The notes under the pieces: model-generated
Database searches by the model: none
Told to the model about the DNA's origin: nothing
What the model saw: only the letters and a program-made list of their open reading frames with translations
Part shown: one piece after another, positions 27,182-35,634 of the stretch
How positions within the stretch are numbered: the first letter of the stretch is position 1
How the letters are laid out: every line of letters starts with the position of its first letter
Translations under genes and position numbers: made by a program
From: Methylobacterium terrae
GTDB taxonomy: Bacteria; Pseudomonadota; Alphaproteobacteria; Rhizobiales; Beijerinckiaceae
Assembly (NCBI RefSeq): GCF_003173755.1
Contig: NZ_CP029553.1
Coordinates: 2,368,501-2,432,500 of the forward strand
Length of the DNA: 64,000 nucleotides
Reading direction: 5' to 3'

Positions 27182-28092
27182 ATGGCCCGCTCGATCCTGC
27201 ACATGCTGACGCCGCTCAAGCACATGAGCCCGTTCGACGTGAACATGGCGGTGGATGCGGGGTTCGAGGTCGTCTCGACCTATACGGGGGTGGAGCCCGG
27301 CGAGGTCGTGCCGCTGGTCCAGGACTCGATCTTCTCCCGCGCGCCGCAGGACGGCATCCGCACGGCGATCTTCATCGGCGGCAAGAACGCCGAGGCCGCC
27401 CTCGACATGGTGGATGCCGCGACCGGCGCCTTCGTGCCGCCCTTCGCCAACCACGTCTTCGCCGATCCGGCGGGCTCCTTCTCACCACCGGTGCCGCCAT
27501 GGTGGCCTGCGCGCGGCGCGCCCTGAAGGAGACGTTCGGCGAGGCGCTGACGGGCAAGCGCGTCGCGATCTTCGGCGGCACCGGGGTCGTCGCCTATTGC
27601 GCGGCGGTGATCGCCGCGCAGGAGGGCGCGCACCCGGTCATCGTGGGCTACGACGGTCGCGAGCGGGTGGCGGCGATCGCGCGAGGCATGGGGGCGCGGT
27701 TCGGCGTCGCCGTCGAGGCCGCCGACGGCGCGACCCCGGAAGGGCGCCTTGCCGCCGCTCAGGGTGCCGAGGTGATCCTGTCCGCCGCCGCCGCGGGCGT
27801 GCAGGTGCTGAGCGCCGACGACCTGACCCGGGCCTCCCGCCTCCTCGTCGCCGCGGACGTCAACGCGGTGCCGCCGGCCGGCATCGCGGGGATCGACGTC
27901 CACGCCGACGCCGTGCCCCTGCCGAGCGGGCGGGGTGTCGGCATCGGGGCGCTCGCGATCGGCAACGTGAAGTACGGGACCCAGGCCGGCCTGTTCCGGC
28001 GCCTGCTCCAGGCCGACCAGCCCCTCGCCCTCGATTTCCGCGAGGCCTACCGCCTCGCCGTCGAGCTCACCGACCGCGCGGCCGCGGCGTGA
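27182..28092 (+). pseudogene. mtdB: NAD(P)-dependent methylene-H4MPT dehydrogenase, frameshifted
   Basis: Oxidises methylene-H4MPT to methenyl-H4MPT. The first 100 residues (MARSILHMLTPLKHMSPFDV to FADPAGSF) and the rest (from about 27490: ACARRALKETFGEALTGKRV, then GGTGVVAYCAA, VASDVNAVPP-like VAADVNAVPPAGIAG) match MtdB end to end but lie in different frames. The break is at about 27481-27490, where TTCTCACCACC replaces an expected TTCACCACC, a two-base TC gain. Repaired, it would be about 302 residues. TGGAGGAGG precedes the ATG. It may be a sequence error, because the rest is fully conserved. Confidence 0.9.
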
Positions 28093-29321
28093 CGGCCGCG
28101 GCGGTCCTGATCGCGGCGCAGTCGGGCCGGGCGCTCGCCGCCGCGGCGCGGCGCGCCGGCTACCGCCCCTTCGTCGCCGACCTGTTCGGCGACGAGGATA
28201 CCCGCGCGCTCGCCGCCGGCTACCGCCGCGTGCCCGGCCGCCTCGGCGCCGGGCCGGGGCCCCAGGGCGTCGAGGCGGCGCTCGCCGCGCTGGCGGCGGA
28301 GGCGGGCGACGCGATCGGCCTCGTCCTCGGCTCCGGCTTCGAGGGCGCGCCGGGGCTGATGCGGCGGCTCGCCGGGCGCCATGCCCTCCTCGGAGCCTCG
28401 CCCACGGCGGTCGCAGGCCTGAAGGACCCGGGCCGCTTCGCGGCCCTGTGCCGGCGCCTCGCCATTCCGCATCCCGAGATCGCGCCGGCGCCGGTCCCCG
28501 ATCCGGAGGGCTGGCTGATCAAGCGGCGCGGCGCCTCGGGCGGCGGCCACATCCGCCCGGCGGGTCCGGGGCGGCTGCCCCCCGGCGCCTACCTCCAGCG
28601 CCGCGTGCCGGGAACGCCGCGCTCGCTCAACGCGCTCGCGGACGGGCGTGGGATCTCGATCCTGGCGGTGACCGAGCAATGGGCGGCGCCGGGGCCGGGC
28701 CGCCCGTTTCGCTATGCCGGCGCCGCCGGGCCGTCCGGCCTGCCGCCCGGGGTGCGCGAGGCGGCCGGGCAGGCGCTGGCCGCCCTCGTGGCGGCGACGG
28801 GCCTCCGCGGCCTCGTCAGCGCCGACCTGCTGGTCGAGGGCGAGGCCTGGTGGCTGCTCGAGATCAATCCCCGGCCCGGCGCAACCCTCGACCTGCTCGA
28901 CCGCGGGCCGGCTCCCCTCTTCGAGGCCCATCTCGCGGCCGCCCGCGGCCGGCTGCCCGAGCATCGCCCGAGCCTCCAGGGTGCCGCCGCGACCGAGATC
29001 CTGTACGCCGATGCGCCGATCCCCGCCGTGCCGCCCCTCGACTGGCCCGACTGGGCGATGGACCGCCCGCCGGCCGGCAGCCGCGTCGAGAGGGGAGCGC
29101 CGATCTGCACGGTGATCGCCGAGGGGGCGGATGCGGGGGAGGCGCGGCGTGCGGTCGCTTTACGGGGCGCGGCGCTGCGGGCGCGGCTGGAGGAGCCGGC
29201 CGATGCTGGATTGGCTTTCGCCTCCCACCGCTCCATCCTCGAAGGACGAACGCGGGATCCCTCCCCCGAACGGGAGAGGGGTGAGGGTGGAGACGGTGCC
29301 GAACTGAACCCACGCCGTTGA
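28089..29321 (+). CDS. ATP-grasp protein of the H4MPT/methylofuran island
   Basis: A 410-residue ATP-grasp ligase ([40 protein letters not shown], the last giving the metal-binding Glu and Asn). In the island such a gene could play the role of MfnD (glutamate to tyramine or tyrosine ligase) in methylofuran synthesis; this is inferred. GTG 28089 overlaps the mtdB stop (GTGA). The last 25 or so residues, rich in Arg, Glu and Pro, are encoded by a REPIN-like repeat that has supplied a new stop codon. Confidence 0.85.
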   Translation: MTAAAVLIAAQSGRALAAAARRAGYRPFVADLFGDEDTRALAAGYRRVPGRLGAGPGPQGVEAALAALAAEAGDAIGLVLGSGFEGAPGLMRRLAGRHALLGASPTAVAGLKDPGRFAALCRRLAIPHPEIAPAPVPDPEGWLIKRRGASGGGHIRPAGPGRLPPGAYLQRRVPGTPRSLNALADGRGISILAVTEQWAAPGPGRPFRYAGAAGPSGLPPGVREAAGQALAALVAATGLRGLVSADLLVEGEAWWLLEINPRPGATLDLLDRGPAPLFEAHLAAARGRLPEHRPSLQGAAATEILYADAPIPAVPPLDWPDWAMDRPPAGSRVERGAPICTVIAEGADAGEARRAVALRGAALRARLEEPADAGLAFASHRSILEGRTRDPSPERERGEGGDGAELNPRR

Positions 29322-29404
29322 ACCGACGGCACGACGCCCAGCGCTTCACGCCGAAGCGCCACACCCTCGCCCCTGCCCCTCTCGGGAGAGGGGATCCCGC
29401 GCTT
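29250..29404. repeat. second REPIN-like inverted pair
   Basis: Inverted copies of the same core as at 18111: a degenerate CTCCCCCGAACGGGAG arm near 29261 and CCCCTCTCGGGAGAGGGG at 29376, with GCGGGATCCC on both outer sides. The left half is translated as the tail of the ATP-grasp gene. Confidence 0.75.
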
Positions 29405-29500
29405 CATTCCTCACACAACGGGGCCCGCGAAGACCCCGATCGATCTGACCGGCCGTCCCGGGGCGCCATCCGCCTCGCTCCGGCCCGAGGGAGTGACACC

Positions 29501-30484
29501 ATGAGTTCGACCCCCGCTACCGTCGCCCGCCCGAGCGTCAACGCCCTCGCCGCCCCCCTGGTCGAGGCGCTCGCCGCCGAGGCCGCGCGGCTGCGGCTCG
29601 CCGTGAGCCAAGCGCCGGACGGGCCGCGGCTGATCGATGCCGGGGCGGGCGTTCGCGGCTCGATCGAGGCCGGGCGGCGCATCGCCGAGATCTGCCTCGG
29701 CGGCCTCGGCACCGTGACGATCGCGCCCGCAGGTCCCCTCGAGGCCTGGCCGTTCACGCTCACCGTGCACAGCACCGATCCGGTGCTCGCCTGCCTCGGC
29801 AGCCAGTATGCCGGCTGGAGCCTCGCCGACGAGGAGGGGGATTCGGGCTTCTTCGCCCTCGGCTCCGGCCCCGGCCGGGCGGCGGCGGCGGTCGAGCACC
29901 TGTTCGAGGAACTGGCCTACCGCGATCCCGCCGGCCGCATCGCGCTCGTGCTCGAATCGGGGGGCCCGCCGCCGGCCTCGGTCGTCGCCAAGGTGGCGAA
30001 GGCCGCGGGCGTGGCGCCCTCCGACGTGACCTTCGTGTACGCCCCGACCCAGAGCCTCGCCGGCGCGACCCAGGTGGTCGCCCGGGTGCTGGAGGTGGCG
30101 CTCCACAAGGCGCACTCGGTCGGGTTCGACCTCGACGCCGTCGTCGACGGGATCGGCGCCGCGCCGTTGAGCCCGCCGCATCCGGACTTCATCCAGGCGA
30201 TGGGCCGCACCAACGACGCCATCATCTACGGCGGGCGGGTGCAGCTCTTCGTCGAGGCCGACGATGCCGACGCCAAGGGGCTGGCCGAGGCGCTGCCGAG
30301 CACCACCTCGCGCGACCACGGCGCGCCCTTCGCGGAGATCTTCGCCCGCTTCAACGGCGACTTCTACGCCATCGACAAGCACCTGTTCAGCCCCGCCGAG
30401 GTGGTGGTGACCTCGCTGCGCTCCGGCGCCAGCCACCGCGCCGGCCGGCTGGTGCCGGAGCTGGTGGTGCGCTCATTCGCGTAG
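29501..30484 (+). CDS. mch: methenyl-H4MPT cyclohydrolase
   Basis: Hydrolyses methenyl-H4MPT to formyl-H4MPT in the cytosol. The 327-residue protein matches Mch throughout ([55 protein letters not shown]). ATG 29501 follows a GAGGGAG site. It sits between two ATP-grasp genes and upstream of fae in the usual island order. Confidence 0.96.
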   Translation: MSSTPATVARPSVNALAAPLVEALAAEAARLRLAVSQAPDGPRLIDAGAGVRGSIEAGRRIAEICLGGLGTVTIAPAGPLEAWPFTLTVHSTDPVLACLGSQYAGWSLADEEGDSGFFALGSGPGRAAAAVEHLFEELAYRDPAGRIALVLESGGPPPASVVAKVAKAAGVAPSDVTFVYAPTQSLAGATQVVARVLEVALHKAHSVGFDLDAVVDGIGAAPLSPPHPDFIQAMGRTNDAIIYGGRVQLFVEADDADAKGLAEALPSTTSRDHGAPFAEIFARFNGDFYAIDKHLFSPAEVVVTSLRSGASHRAGRLVPELVVRSFA

Positions 30485-30494
30485 GGGCCGGGCC

Positions 30495-31415
30495 ATGCGG
30501 ATCGGGCTCGCGGCCGATAACGGCGCCTGGCACAAGGCGAAACTCCTCGCCGCCCTCGGTGATCTCGGCGCCGCGCCCGTGCTGTTCTCGCTCGCCGACG
30601 TCACGGTCGAGACCGGGCACGCCGAGCCGCTGCGGGTGCCGGGCTTTCCCGGCGCCTTGCCGGACGGGGTGCTGCTTCGCACCATCGCGGGCGGCACCTT
30701 CGAGGCCACCACGATGCGGCTCGGCGCCCTCCACGCGCTCGAGGCCGCCGGCACCGTGGTGTGGAACGGGCCGCAGGCCATCGAGCGCTCGGTCGACAAG
30801 GCGATGACGAGCCTGCTGCTCGCCCGCCACCGCATCCCGACGCCGGAGACCTTCGCGCTCTCGCGCCGGGAGGCCGCCGCGGCGGTCGTGGCCCGCGAGG
30901 CGGCGCCCGGCCGCCCGCTGGTGCTGAAACCCCTGTTCGGCTCGCAAGGCGAAGGGCTCCAGCTGATCTCGCGACCCGAGGAGCTGCCGCCCGAGGAACT
31001 GGTCGGACGGGTCTACTACCTCCAGCGCTACGTCGCCCGGCGCGACGGGGCGTGGCGGGATTACCGCGTCTTCGTCTGCGCCGGCCGGACGGTCGCCGCG
31101 ATGATCCGCGAGGGCGACGGCTGGATCACCAACGTCCATCGCGGCGGCCGGCCGCTGCCGTGGCGCCCGCCGGCCCGGGCCGCGGAACTGGCCGAGGCCG
31201 CCGCCGCGGCGGTCGGCTGCGGCTATACCGGCATCGACCTCGTCGAGGACGGCGAGGGCGGCTTCCAGGTGCTCGAGGTCAACAGCATGCCGGCCTGGTC
31301 GGGCCTGCAGCAGGTGACGGAGGTCGACATCGCCCGGGAGGTCGCCGCCGGCTTCCTGGCGGCCGTGCGGGCGGGCCGCGCGCCCGGCCTCGCCGCCGTC
31401 GGGGCGGCGCGATGA
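30495..31415 (+). CDS. RimK-type ATP-grasp ligase (H4MPT island)
   Basis: A 306-residue ATP-grasp enzyme of the RimK/glutathione-synthase class (PLFGSQGEGLQLI, YLQRYVARRDGAWRDYRVFV, GIDLVEDGEGGFQVLEVNSMP). In methanogens related enzymes (MptN, CofF) add glutamate to pterin or F420 side chains. A glutamylation step in dephospho-H4MPT or methylofuran is likely but unproven. It begins ten bases after mch and overlaps the next gene (ATGA). Confidence 0.87.
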   Translation: MRIGLAADNGAWHKAKLLAALGDLGAAPVLFSLADVTVETGHAEPLRVPGFPGALPDGVLLRTIAGGTFEATTMRLGALHALEAAGTVVWNGPQAIERSVDKAMTSLLLARHRIPTPETFALSRREAAAAVVAREAAPGRPLVLKPLFGSQGEGLQLISRPEELPPEELVGRVYYLQRYVARRDGAWRDYRVFVCAGRTVAAMIREGDGWITNVHRGGRPLPWRPPARAAELAEAAAAAVGCGYTGIDLVEDGEGGFQVLEVNSMPAWSGLQQVTEVDIAREVAAGFLAAVRAGRAPGLAAVGAAR

Positions 31416-32284
31416 CCCCGCTCGCCCCGGCGGCGATCGCGGCGGCCTACCTGGCGGCGTGCCGGGCGGAGCTCGCGGCGATCAAGCCCGGCAACGTCCA
31501 CGTCCACGCCGCCGGGCACCGGATGTCGGTGGCGGATTTCGAGGCGAGCGCGGTGCTCTCCGCGCCCCATGTCGCGGCGTCCGGTGCCCGGGTCGGGGCG
31601 CGGGCGGAAGGCGCGGTCGCCGCCACACGGGCCGGGATCGGCCAGAACACCAATCTCGGCATCGTGCTGCTCTGCGCGGCCCTCGCCGCCGCGGCCGAGC
31701 GGCCCGGCCCCCTGCGCGCCGGCCTCGCCGCGGTGCTGGCCGACCTCGATGCGGGCGATGCGGCCGGGGTCTACGCGGCGATCCGGCTCGCCGATCCGGG
31801 CGGCCTCGGCCGGGCCGAGCGCCACGACGTGACCGCGGACGGCCCGGTGCCGCCGCTGCTCGCCGCGATGGCGGAGGCCGCGGGGCGCGACCGCATCGCG
31901 CGGGCCTACGTGACGGGCTTCGAGGACCTGTTCGAGACCGGGCTGCCGGCGCTCGCGGCGGCGCGCGCGGCGGGCCTGTCCGAGCCCTGGACCACCACGG
32001 CGGTGCACCTCGCCTTCCTCACCGGCTTTCCCGACAGCCACCTCGCCCGCAAGTTCGGGCCCGAGGCGGCCGAGCGGGTGCGGGCGGAGGCCGAGGCCGC
32101 CCTGCGCGGGCTCGCCCTCGGCGAGGGCGCGCTGGGCCCGTTGATGGCCCACGACGCGGCGCTCAAGGCGGCGGGCCTCAACCCGGGGACCAGCGCCGAC
32201 CTCACGGTCGCGACCCTGTTCCTCGACGCCCTCTGCCGGGAGAAGGCGGGAGATGCGATCGCGCCGGCCGCAAGCTGCCAATAA
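31412..32284 (+). CDS. triphosphoribosyl-dephospho-CoA synthase-like protein (H4MPT island)
   Basis: A 290-residue CitG/MdcB-family protein (IKPGNVHVHAAGHRMSVADF, GIGQNTNLGIVLLCAAL, DSHLARKFG). No citrate or malonate decarboxylase genes are near, and this variant is linked to H4MPT genes in methylotrophs. It probably transfers a phosphoribosyl-type group during cofactor assembly; this is inference. Its start overlaps the RimK-type gene by four bases. Confidence 0.85.
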   Translation: MTPLAPAAIAAAYLAACRAELAAIKPGNVHVHAAGHRMSVADFEASAVLSAPHVAASGARVGARAEGAVAATRAGIGQNTNLGIVLLCAALAAAAERPGPLRAGLAAVLADLDAGDAAGVYAAIRLADPGGLGRAERHDVTADGPVPPLLAAMAEAAGRDRIARAYVTGFEDLFETGLPALAAARAAGLSEPWTTTAVHLAFLTGFPDSHLARKFGPEAAERVRAEAEAALRGLALGEGALGPLMAHDAALKAAGLNPGTSADLTVATLFLDALCREKAGDAIAPAASCQ

Positions 32285-32504
32285 GTCCTAGTCCCGGCGC
32301 GGCTTTCCGGGACGCTTCGGGCCCGACATGGCCCAATGTACCGGCTTGCCCGGCTTGTTCACCGATCAGCGGCGCTGTAGTGTCCGCCCGCTATCCGGAC
32401 AACCGGTTCGGCTTCCCGCTGAACGCCGACAGCAAGGATAGCGGAGCACGGCCGCATTGCTCGAGCGGCCGGCTAACCTTATCGACACCTGGGAGAACCC
32501 CCAC

Positions 32505-33020
32505 ATGGCGACGATCAATAAGGTGATGGTGGGCGAGGCCCTCGTCGGTGACGGCAACGAGGTAGCGCATATCGACCTCATCATCGGCCCGCGCGGCAGC
32601 GCCGCCGAGACGGCGTTCTGCAACAGCCTGACCAACAACAAGCACGGCTTCACCAGCCTGCTCGCGGTGGTCGCGCCGAACCTGCCGTGCAAGCCGAACA
32701 CCCTGCTGTTCAACAAGGTCACCATCAACGACGCCCGCCAGGCCGTCCAGATGTTCGGCCCCGCCCAGCACGCCGTCGCCAAGGCGGTGCAGGATTGCGT
32801 CGCCGAGGGCATCATCCCGGCGAACGAGGCCGACGACCTCTACATCCTGGTCGGCGTGTTCATCCACTGGGAAGCCGCGGACGACGCCAAGATCGAGAAG
32901 TACAACTACGAGGCCACGAAGCTGTCGATCGAGCGCGCCATCAAGGGCACGCCGACCGCCGCCGAGGTCACGCAGCAGTACAAGACCGCCCAGCACCCCT
33001 TCGCGGCGAACGTCGCTTAG
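32505..33020 (+). CDS. fae: formaldehyde-activating enzyme
   Basis: Condenses formaldehyde with H4MPT to methylene-H4MPT, the entry step of the pathway. The 171-residue protein is almost identical in pattern to methylotroph Fae ([20 protein letters not shown] with the conserved His22, [37 protein letters not shown]). A GGGAGA site lies about ten bases before ATG 32505. The 220-base leader probably holds a strong promoter, since Fae is abundant. Unusually, the TAG stop is followed by a 34-codon open extension in the same frame. Confidence 0.97.
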   Translation: MATINKVMVGEALVGDGNEVAHIDLIIGPRGSAAETAFCNSLTNNKHGFTSLLAVVAPNLPCKPNTLLFNKVTINDARQAVQMFGPAQHAVAKAVQDCVAEGIIPANEADDLYILVGVFIHWEAADDAKIEKYNYEATKLSIERAIKGTPTAAEVTQQYKTAQHPFAANVA

Positions 33021-33125
33021 ACAGGAAACCGTCCGGAACAGCCAGCGGCACCTCCCCCGCCGCCCCCGCCGCCTCCGCCGCAGGGACTGTTCCAGCGACT
33101 GGCCTCCATCTTCCTCGGACGCTGA
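33021..33125 (+). other. in-frame extension of fae beyond its TAG stop
   Basis: Directly after the fae amber codon the frame stays open for 34 codons to TGA. It encodes TGNRPEQPAA, ten consecutive prolines with mixed codons, then QGLFQRLASIFLGR, a plausible amphipathic helix. The fae terminator begins only ten bases after this TGA. A Pro-rich linker plus short helix resembles a targeting or docking tail. Whether the TAG is read through, is a sequencing error, or marks a recently lost tail cannot be decided here. Confidence 0.5.
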
Positions 33126-33135
33126 GCGTAGGATC

Positions 33136-33168
33136 GGGAGGGCCCCCACCGGGCCCTCCCTTCTCGTT
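33136..33168 (+). terminator. intrinsic terminator after fae
   Basis: A ten-base-pair stem (GGGAGGGCCC and complement) with a five-base loop, followed by TTCTCGTTT. Confidence 0.85.
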
Positions 33169-33195
33169 TGGGGGCTTCGACGGTCCTGGCGGTCG

Positions 33196-33894
33196 TCACG
33201 CCCGCAGCCGCCCGTCATGGATCGCGCTCGCGACCAGCACCCCGTCGGCGCCCGCCGCCTCCAGCGCCGGCAGGTCCTCCGGCCCGCGCAGGCCCCCGGC
33301 GGCGTAGAAGGCGGTGTGCGGCGCGCGCGCCTTGAGGGCGCGAAGGCCCGCGAGGTCCGGCCCGGCGCCGCTGCCGACCCGCGCCAGCGTCATCACGATC
33401 ACCTCCGGCGGCCAGGCCGAGGCGTCCTCGTGCAGCTCCGCCGGTCCCATGGCCGACCCGTCGCGGCTGTCGAGGGAGAGCACCGCGCGGGCGCCGATCC
33501 GGCGCACCAGGCCGGCATCGGCCTGGCTCTCGCTGCCGAGGACCGGCCGGCCGAGGCCCGCCGCCAGGAAGGCCTCGACGCCCGCCTCGGTCGCGAAGCC
33601 GGCATCGACCCACAGCTCCACCCCGGGGCACGCCGCCGCGATCGCCCGCAGGGCGTCGAGGTCGGGCGGGGTGCCGTCGACGATCGCGTCGAGGTCGGCG
33701 ACGTAGAGCCGGCGCGCCGGCCAGGCCGCGAGGAGGCCGCGCGCCACGTCGGCGGGGGCGGGGGTACCCGAGAGCGGCGTGACGATCGGGGCGTAGTGCG
33801 CGCGGTCGCCGGCCCGGGCCCGCACCACGACGCCGCCGCGCAGGTCGAGGACCGGCACCACCTCGGTCCGGGTTGCGGAAGGGGCGCCGCTCAT
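33196..33894 (-). CDS. HisA/HisF-family protein (H4MPT island)
   Basis: A 232-residue TIM barrel related to HisA (VVPVLDLRGGVVVRARAGDR, LYVADLDAIVDG, VLGSESQADAGLV, FYAAGGLRGPEDLPALEAAGADGVLVASAIHDG). True histidine synthesis enzymes sit in his operons. This variant occurs with methanopterin genes, so a role in cofactor synthesis is inferred. It is convergent with fae and divergent from the hydantoinase-like gene, with 14 bases between the two start codons. Confidence 0.85.
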   Translation of the reverse strand: MSGAPSATRTEVVPVLDLRGGVVVRARAGDRAHYAPIVTPLSGTPAPADVARGLLAAWPARRLYVADLDAIVDGTPPDLDALRAIAAACPGVELWVDAGFATEAGVEAFLAAGLGRPVLGSESQADAGLVRRIGARAVLSLDSRDGSAMGPAELHEDASAWPPEVIVMTLARVGSGAGPDLAGLRALKARAPHTAFYAAGGLRGPEDLPALEAAGADGVLVASAIHDGRLRA

Positions 33895-33908
33895 GCGAGC
33901 CGAACCCG

Positions 33909-35003
33909 ATGCAGGCAGATCGAGACCCGACCGTGACCCATCCCCATCCCTCCGTTTCGTTTCCTCGGGTCATCGGCTGGGACCTCGGCGGGGTCCATGT
34001 CAAGGCGGCCCTGGTCGAGGAGGCTCGCGGACAGGCTCGGGTGCGGGCGGTGGTGCAGGCGCCGTGCCCGCTCTGGAACGGCCTGCCGGCCCTCGACGCC
34101 ACCGCCGCGGCCCTGCCGGACTGGACCCGCGCGCCCGCCCGCCACGTCGTGACGATGACGGGCGAACTGACCGACTGCTTCGCCGACCGCGCCGACGGCG
34201 TGGCGCAGCTCGCCGCCTGGGCGGCCGCGCACCTCGCCGGCGAGGTCGCGATCTATGCCGGGCGCGCCGGACTCGTCGCGCCGGAGAGCGCCGCCGAGGC
34301 CGCGCCGGACGTCGCCAGCGCCAATTGGCACGCCACCGCCGCCCTGGTCGGGACCCTGCGGCCGGACGCGCTCCTCGTCGATATCGGCTCGACCACCGCC
34401 GACCTGATCCCGGTCGTCGACGGGCGGCCCCGCGCGATCGGCTACAGCGACGCCGAGCGGCTGGAGACGGGGGAACTCGTCTATACCGGCGTGGTGCGCA
34501 CGCCGCTCCTCGCGCTCGCGCAGGCCGCGCCGTTCCGCGGCCGGCGCACGGCGCTGATGGCCGAGTGCTTCGCCACCACGGCCGATGCCTACCGGCTGCT
34601 CGGGCTGCTGCCCGAGGCCGAGGACCAGCAGGACGCCGCCGACCTCAAGGGCAAGTCGGTGCGCGAGACCGAGATCCGCCTCGCCCGGATGATCGGCCGC
34701 GACCGCCACGAGGGCGGACGCGCCGACTGGGCGCGCCTCGCCGGCTTCTTTGCGGAGGCGCAAAGCCGTCTCCTGCACGACGCCGCCGGCCTGATCCTGT
34801 CCCGCGGCGAGCTTCCGGACGACGCGCCCGTGGTGGTCTGCGGCGCCGGCCGCTTCGTCGCCGCCGGGCTCGCCGCCCGGCTCGGGCGCCGGGCCGAGGA
34901 TCTGGCGGACCTGGTCGCGCCCCGCCTCGCCCCCGAGGCCGCCGCGTTCGCGTCGACCTGCGGCCCGGCCCTGGCGGTAGCGCTCCTGGCGGCGGAAGGC
35001 TGA
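33909..35003 (+). CDS. hydantoinase/oxoprolinase-like H4MPT-linked protein (MfnF-like)
   Basis: A 364-residue ASKHA-fold protein (VIGWDLGGVHVKAALVEE, MTGELTDCFADR, LLVDIGSTTADLIPV, ARMIGRDRHEG). The family is called the probable H4MPT-linked C1 transfer pathway protein. The methanogen relative MfnF joins the furan and tyramine parts of methanofuran, which fits the methylofuran genes here. ATG 33909 is used; GTG 33933 is also possible. The start region is shared with the divergent HisA-like gene. Confidence 0.85.
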   Translation: MQADRDPTVTHPHPSVSFPRVIGWDLGGVHVKAALVEEARGQARVRAVVQAPCPLWNGLPALDATAAALPDWTRAPARHVVTMTGELTDCFADRADGVAQLAAWAAAHLAGEVAIYAGRAGLVAPESAAEAAPDVASANWHATAALVGTLRPDALLVDIGSTTADLIPVVDGRPRAIGYSDAERLETGELVYTGVVRTPLLALAQAAPFRGRRTALMAECFATTADAYRLLGLLPEAEDQQDAADLKGKSVRETEIRLARMIGRDRHEGGRADWARLAGFFAEAQSRLLHDAAGLILSRGELPDDAPVVVCGAGRFVAAGLAARLGRRAEDLADLVAPRLAPEAAAFASTCGPALAVALLAAEG

Positions 35004-35011
35004 CCCGTCGC

Positions 35012-35509
35012 TCAGATCCGCCGCGCGAGGGAGGCGCCGAGGCCGTCGTCGACGGCCGACCGCGCGCCGAGCCACGGCATGCTGATCGGGCTGTCGACGA
35101 GCAGCAGCAGGGTCCGGCGCAGCAGCTGGTCCTGGGTCTCGGGCCCGCCGACCGGCCCGAGCCCGACGCCGTTGAGCCGGTCGTCGAGTTCCCGGGTGGT
35201 GCCGAGGAAGCCCATGTGCCAGCCGGCGAAGCGACGCTCGGCGGCGAAGTCCATCTCGATCACCGCGAGCGTGTGGTGGCGCCGGTCGGCCAGGATCGCC
35301 TCGAAGATCGGCTGGACCCCGGATTGCGGGCCCTCCAGCACCTGGAAGAAGCCGACCCCGGTATAGACCAGCACCCCGGAGACGTCCGCCGCCCGGTTGC
35401 GCGTCCGGGCGGTGGCGATGAGGTCGGCGACGTGGCCGTGCCCGAGCATCACCTCGGTCGGATGCGCGGCCTTGCTCTTGTAGACGATGCGGAAGATGTC
35501 CTTGGACAT
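35012..35509 (-). CDS. BLUF-domain blue-light sensor
   Basis: A 165-residue flavin-binding photoreceptor. The BLUF features are present: FRIVYKSKA with the photoactive tyrosine (about residue 9), ARTRNRAADVSGVLVY with the conserved Asn, and FFQVLEGP with the flavin-contacting Gln. ERRFAGWHMGF ends the domain. The C-terminal 60 residues hold no known output domain, so it is a short BLUF that acts through a partner. It is convergent with the hydantoinase-like gene, 8 bases apart. A second BLUF protein is encoded at 55476. Confidence 0.87.
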   Translation of the reverse strand: MSKDIFRIVYKSKAAHPTEVMLGHGHVADLIATARTRNRAADVSGVLVYTGVGFFQVLEGPQSGVQPIFEAILADRRHHTLAVIEMDFAAERRFAGWHMGFLGTTRELDDRLNGVGLGPVGGPETQDQLLRRTLLLLVDSPISMPWLGARSAVDDGLGASLARRI

Positions 35510-35634
35510 CCGATTCTCCGGGGCGGCGATCCGGCCTGCATAGGCCGACCGGAGTGGATCGCGATAGCGCCCTGATGCAACCGCAAGAACTTTTATGTCA
35601 CCCGCGCCACTCAGGATAGAATTCCTGCCCCGGA

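Noticed and set aside
23096..27454. Minus-strand open frame of over 1,400 codons
   Set aside because: Only the part from 24724 down is FhcA. Upstream it is Arg/Gly/Ala-rich antisense of mptG and fhcB frames, an artefact of high GC.
33021..33125. Explaining the fae tail by pyrrolysine insertion at TAG
   Set aside because: No pyl genes or pylT-like tRNA are visible, and pyrrolysine is not known in these bacteria. Ordinary readthrough, error or truncation is more likely.
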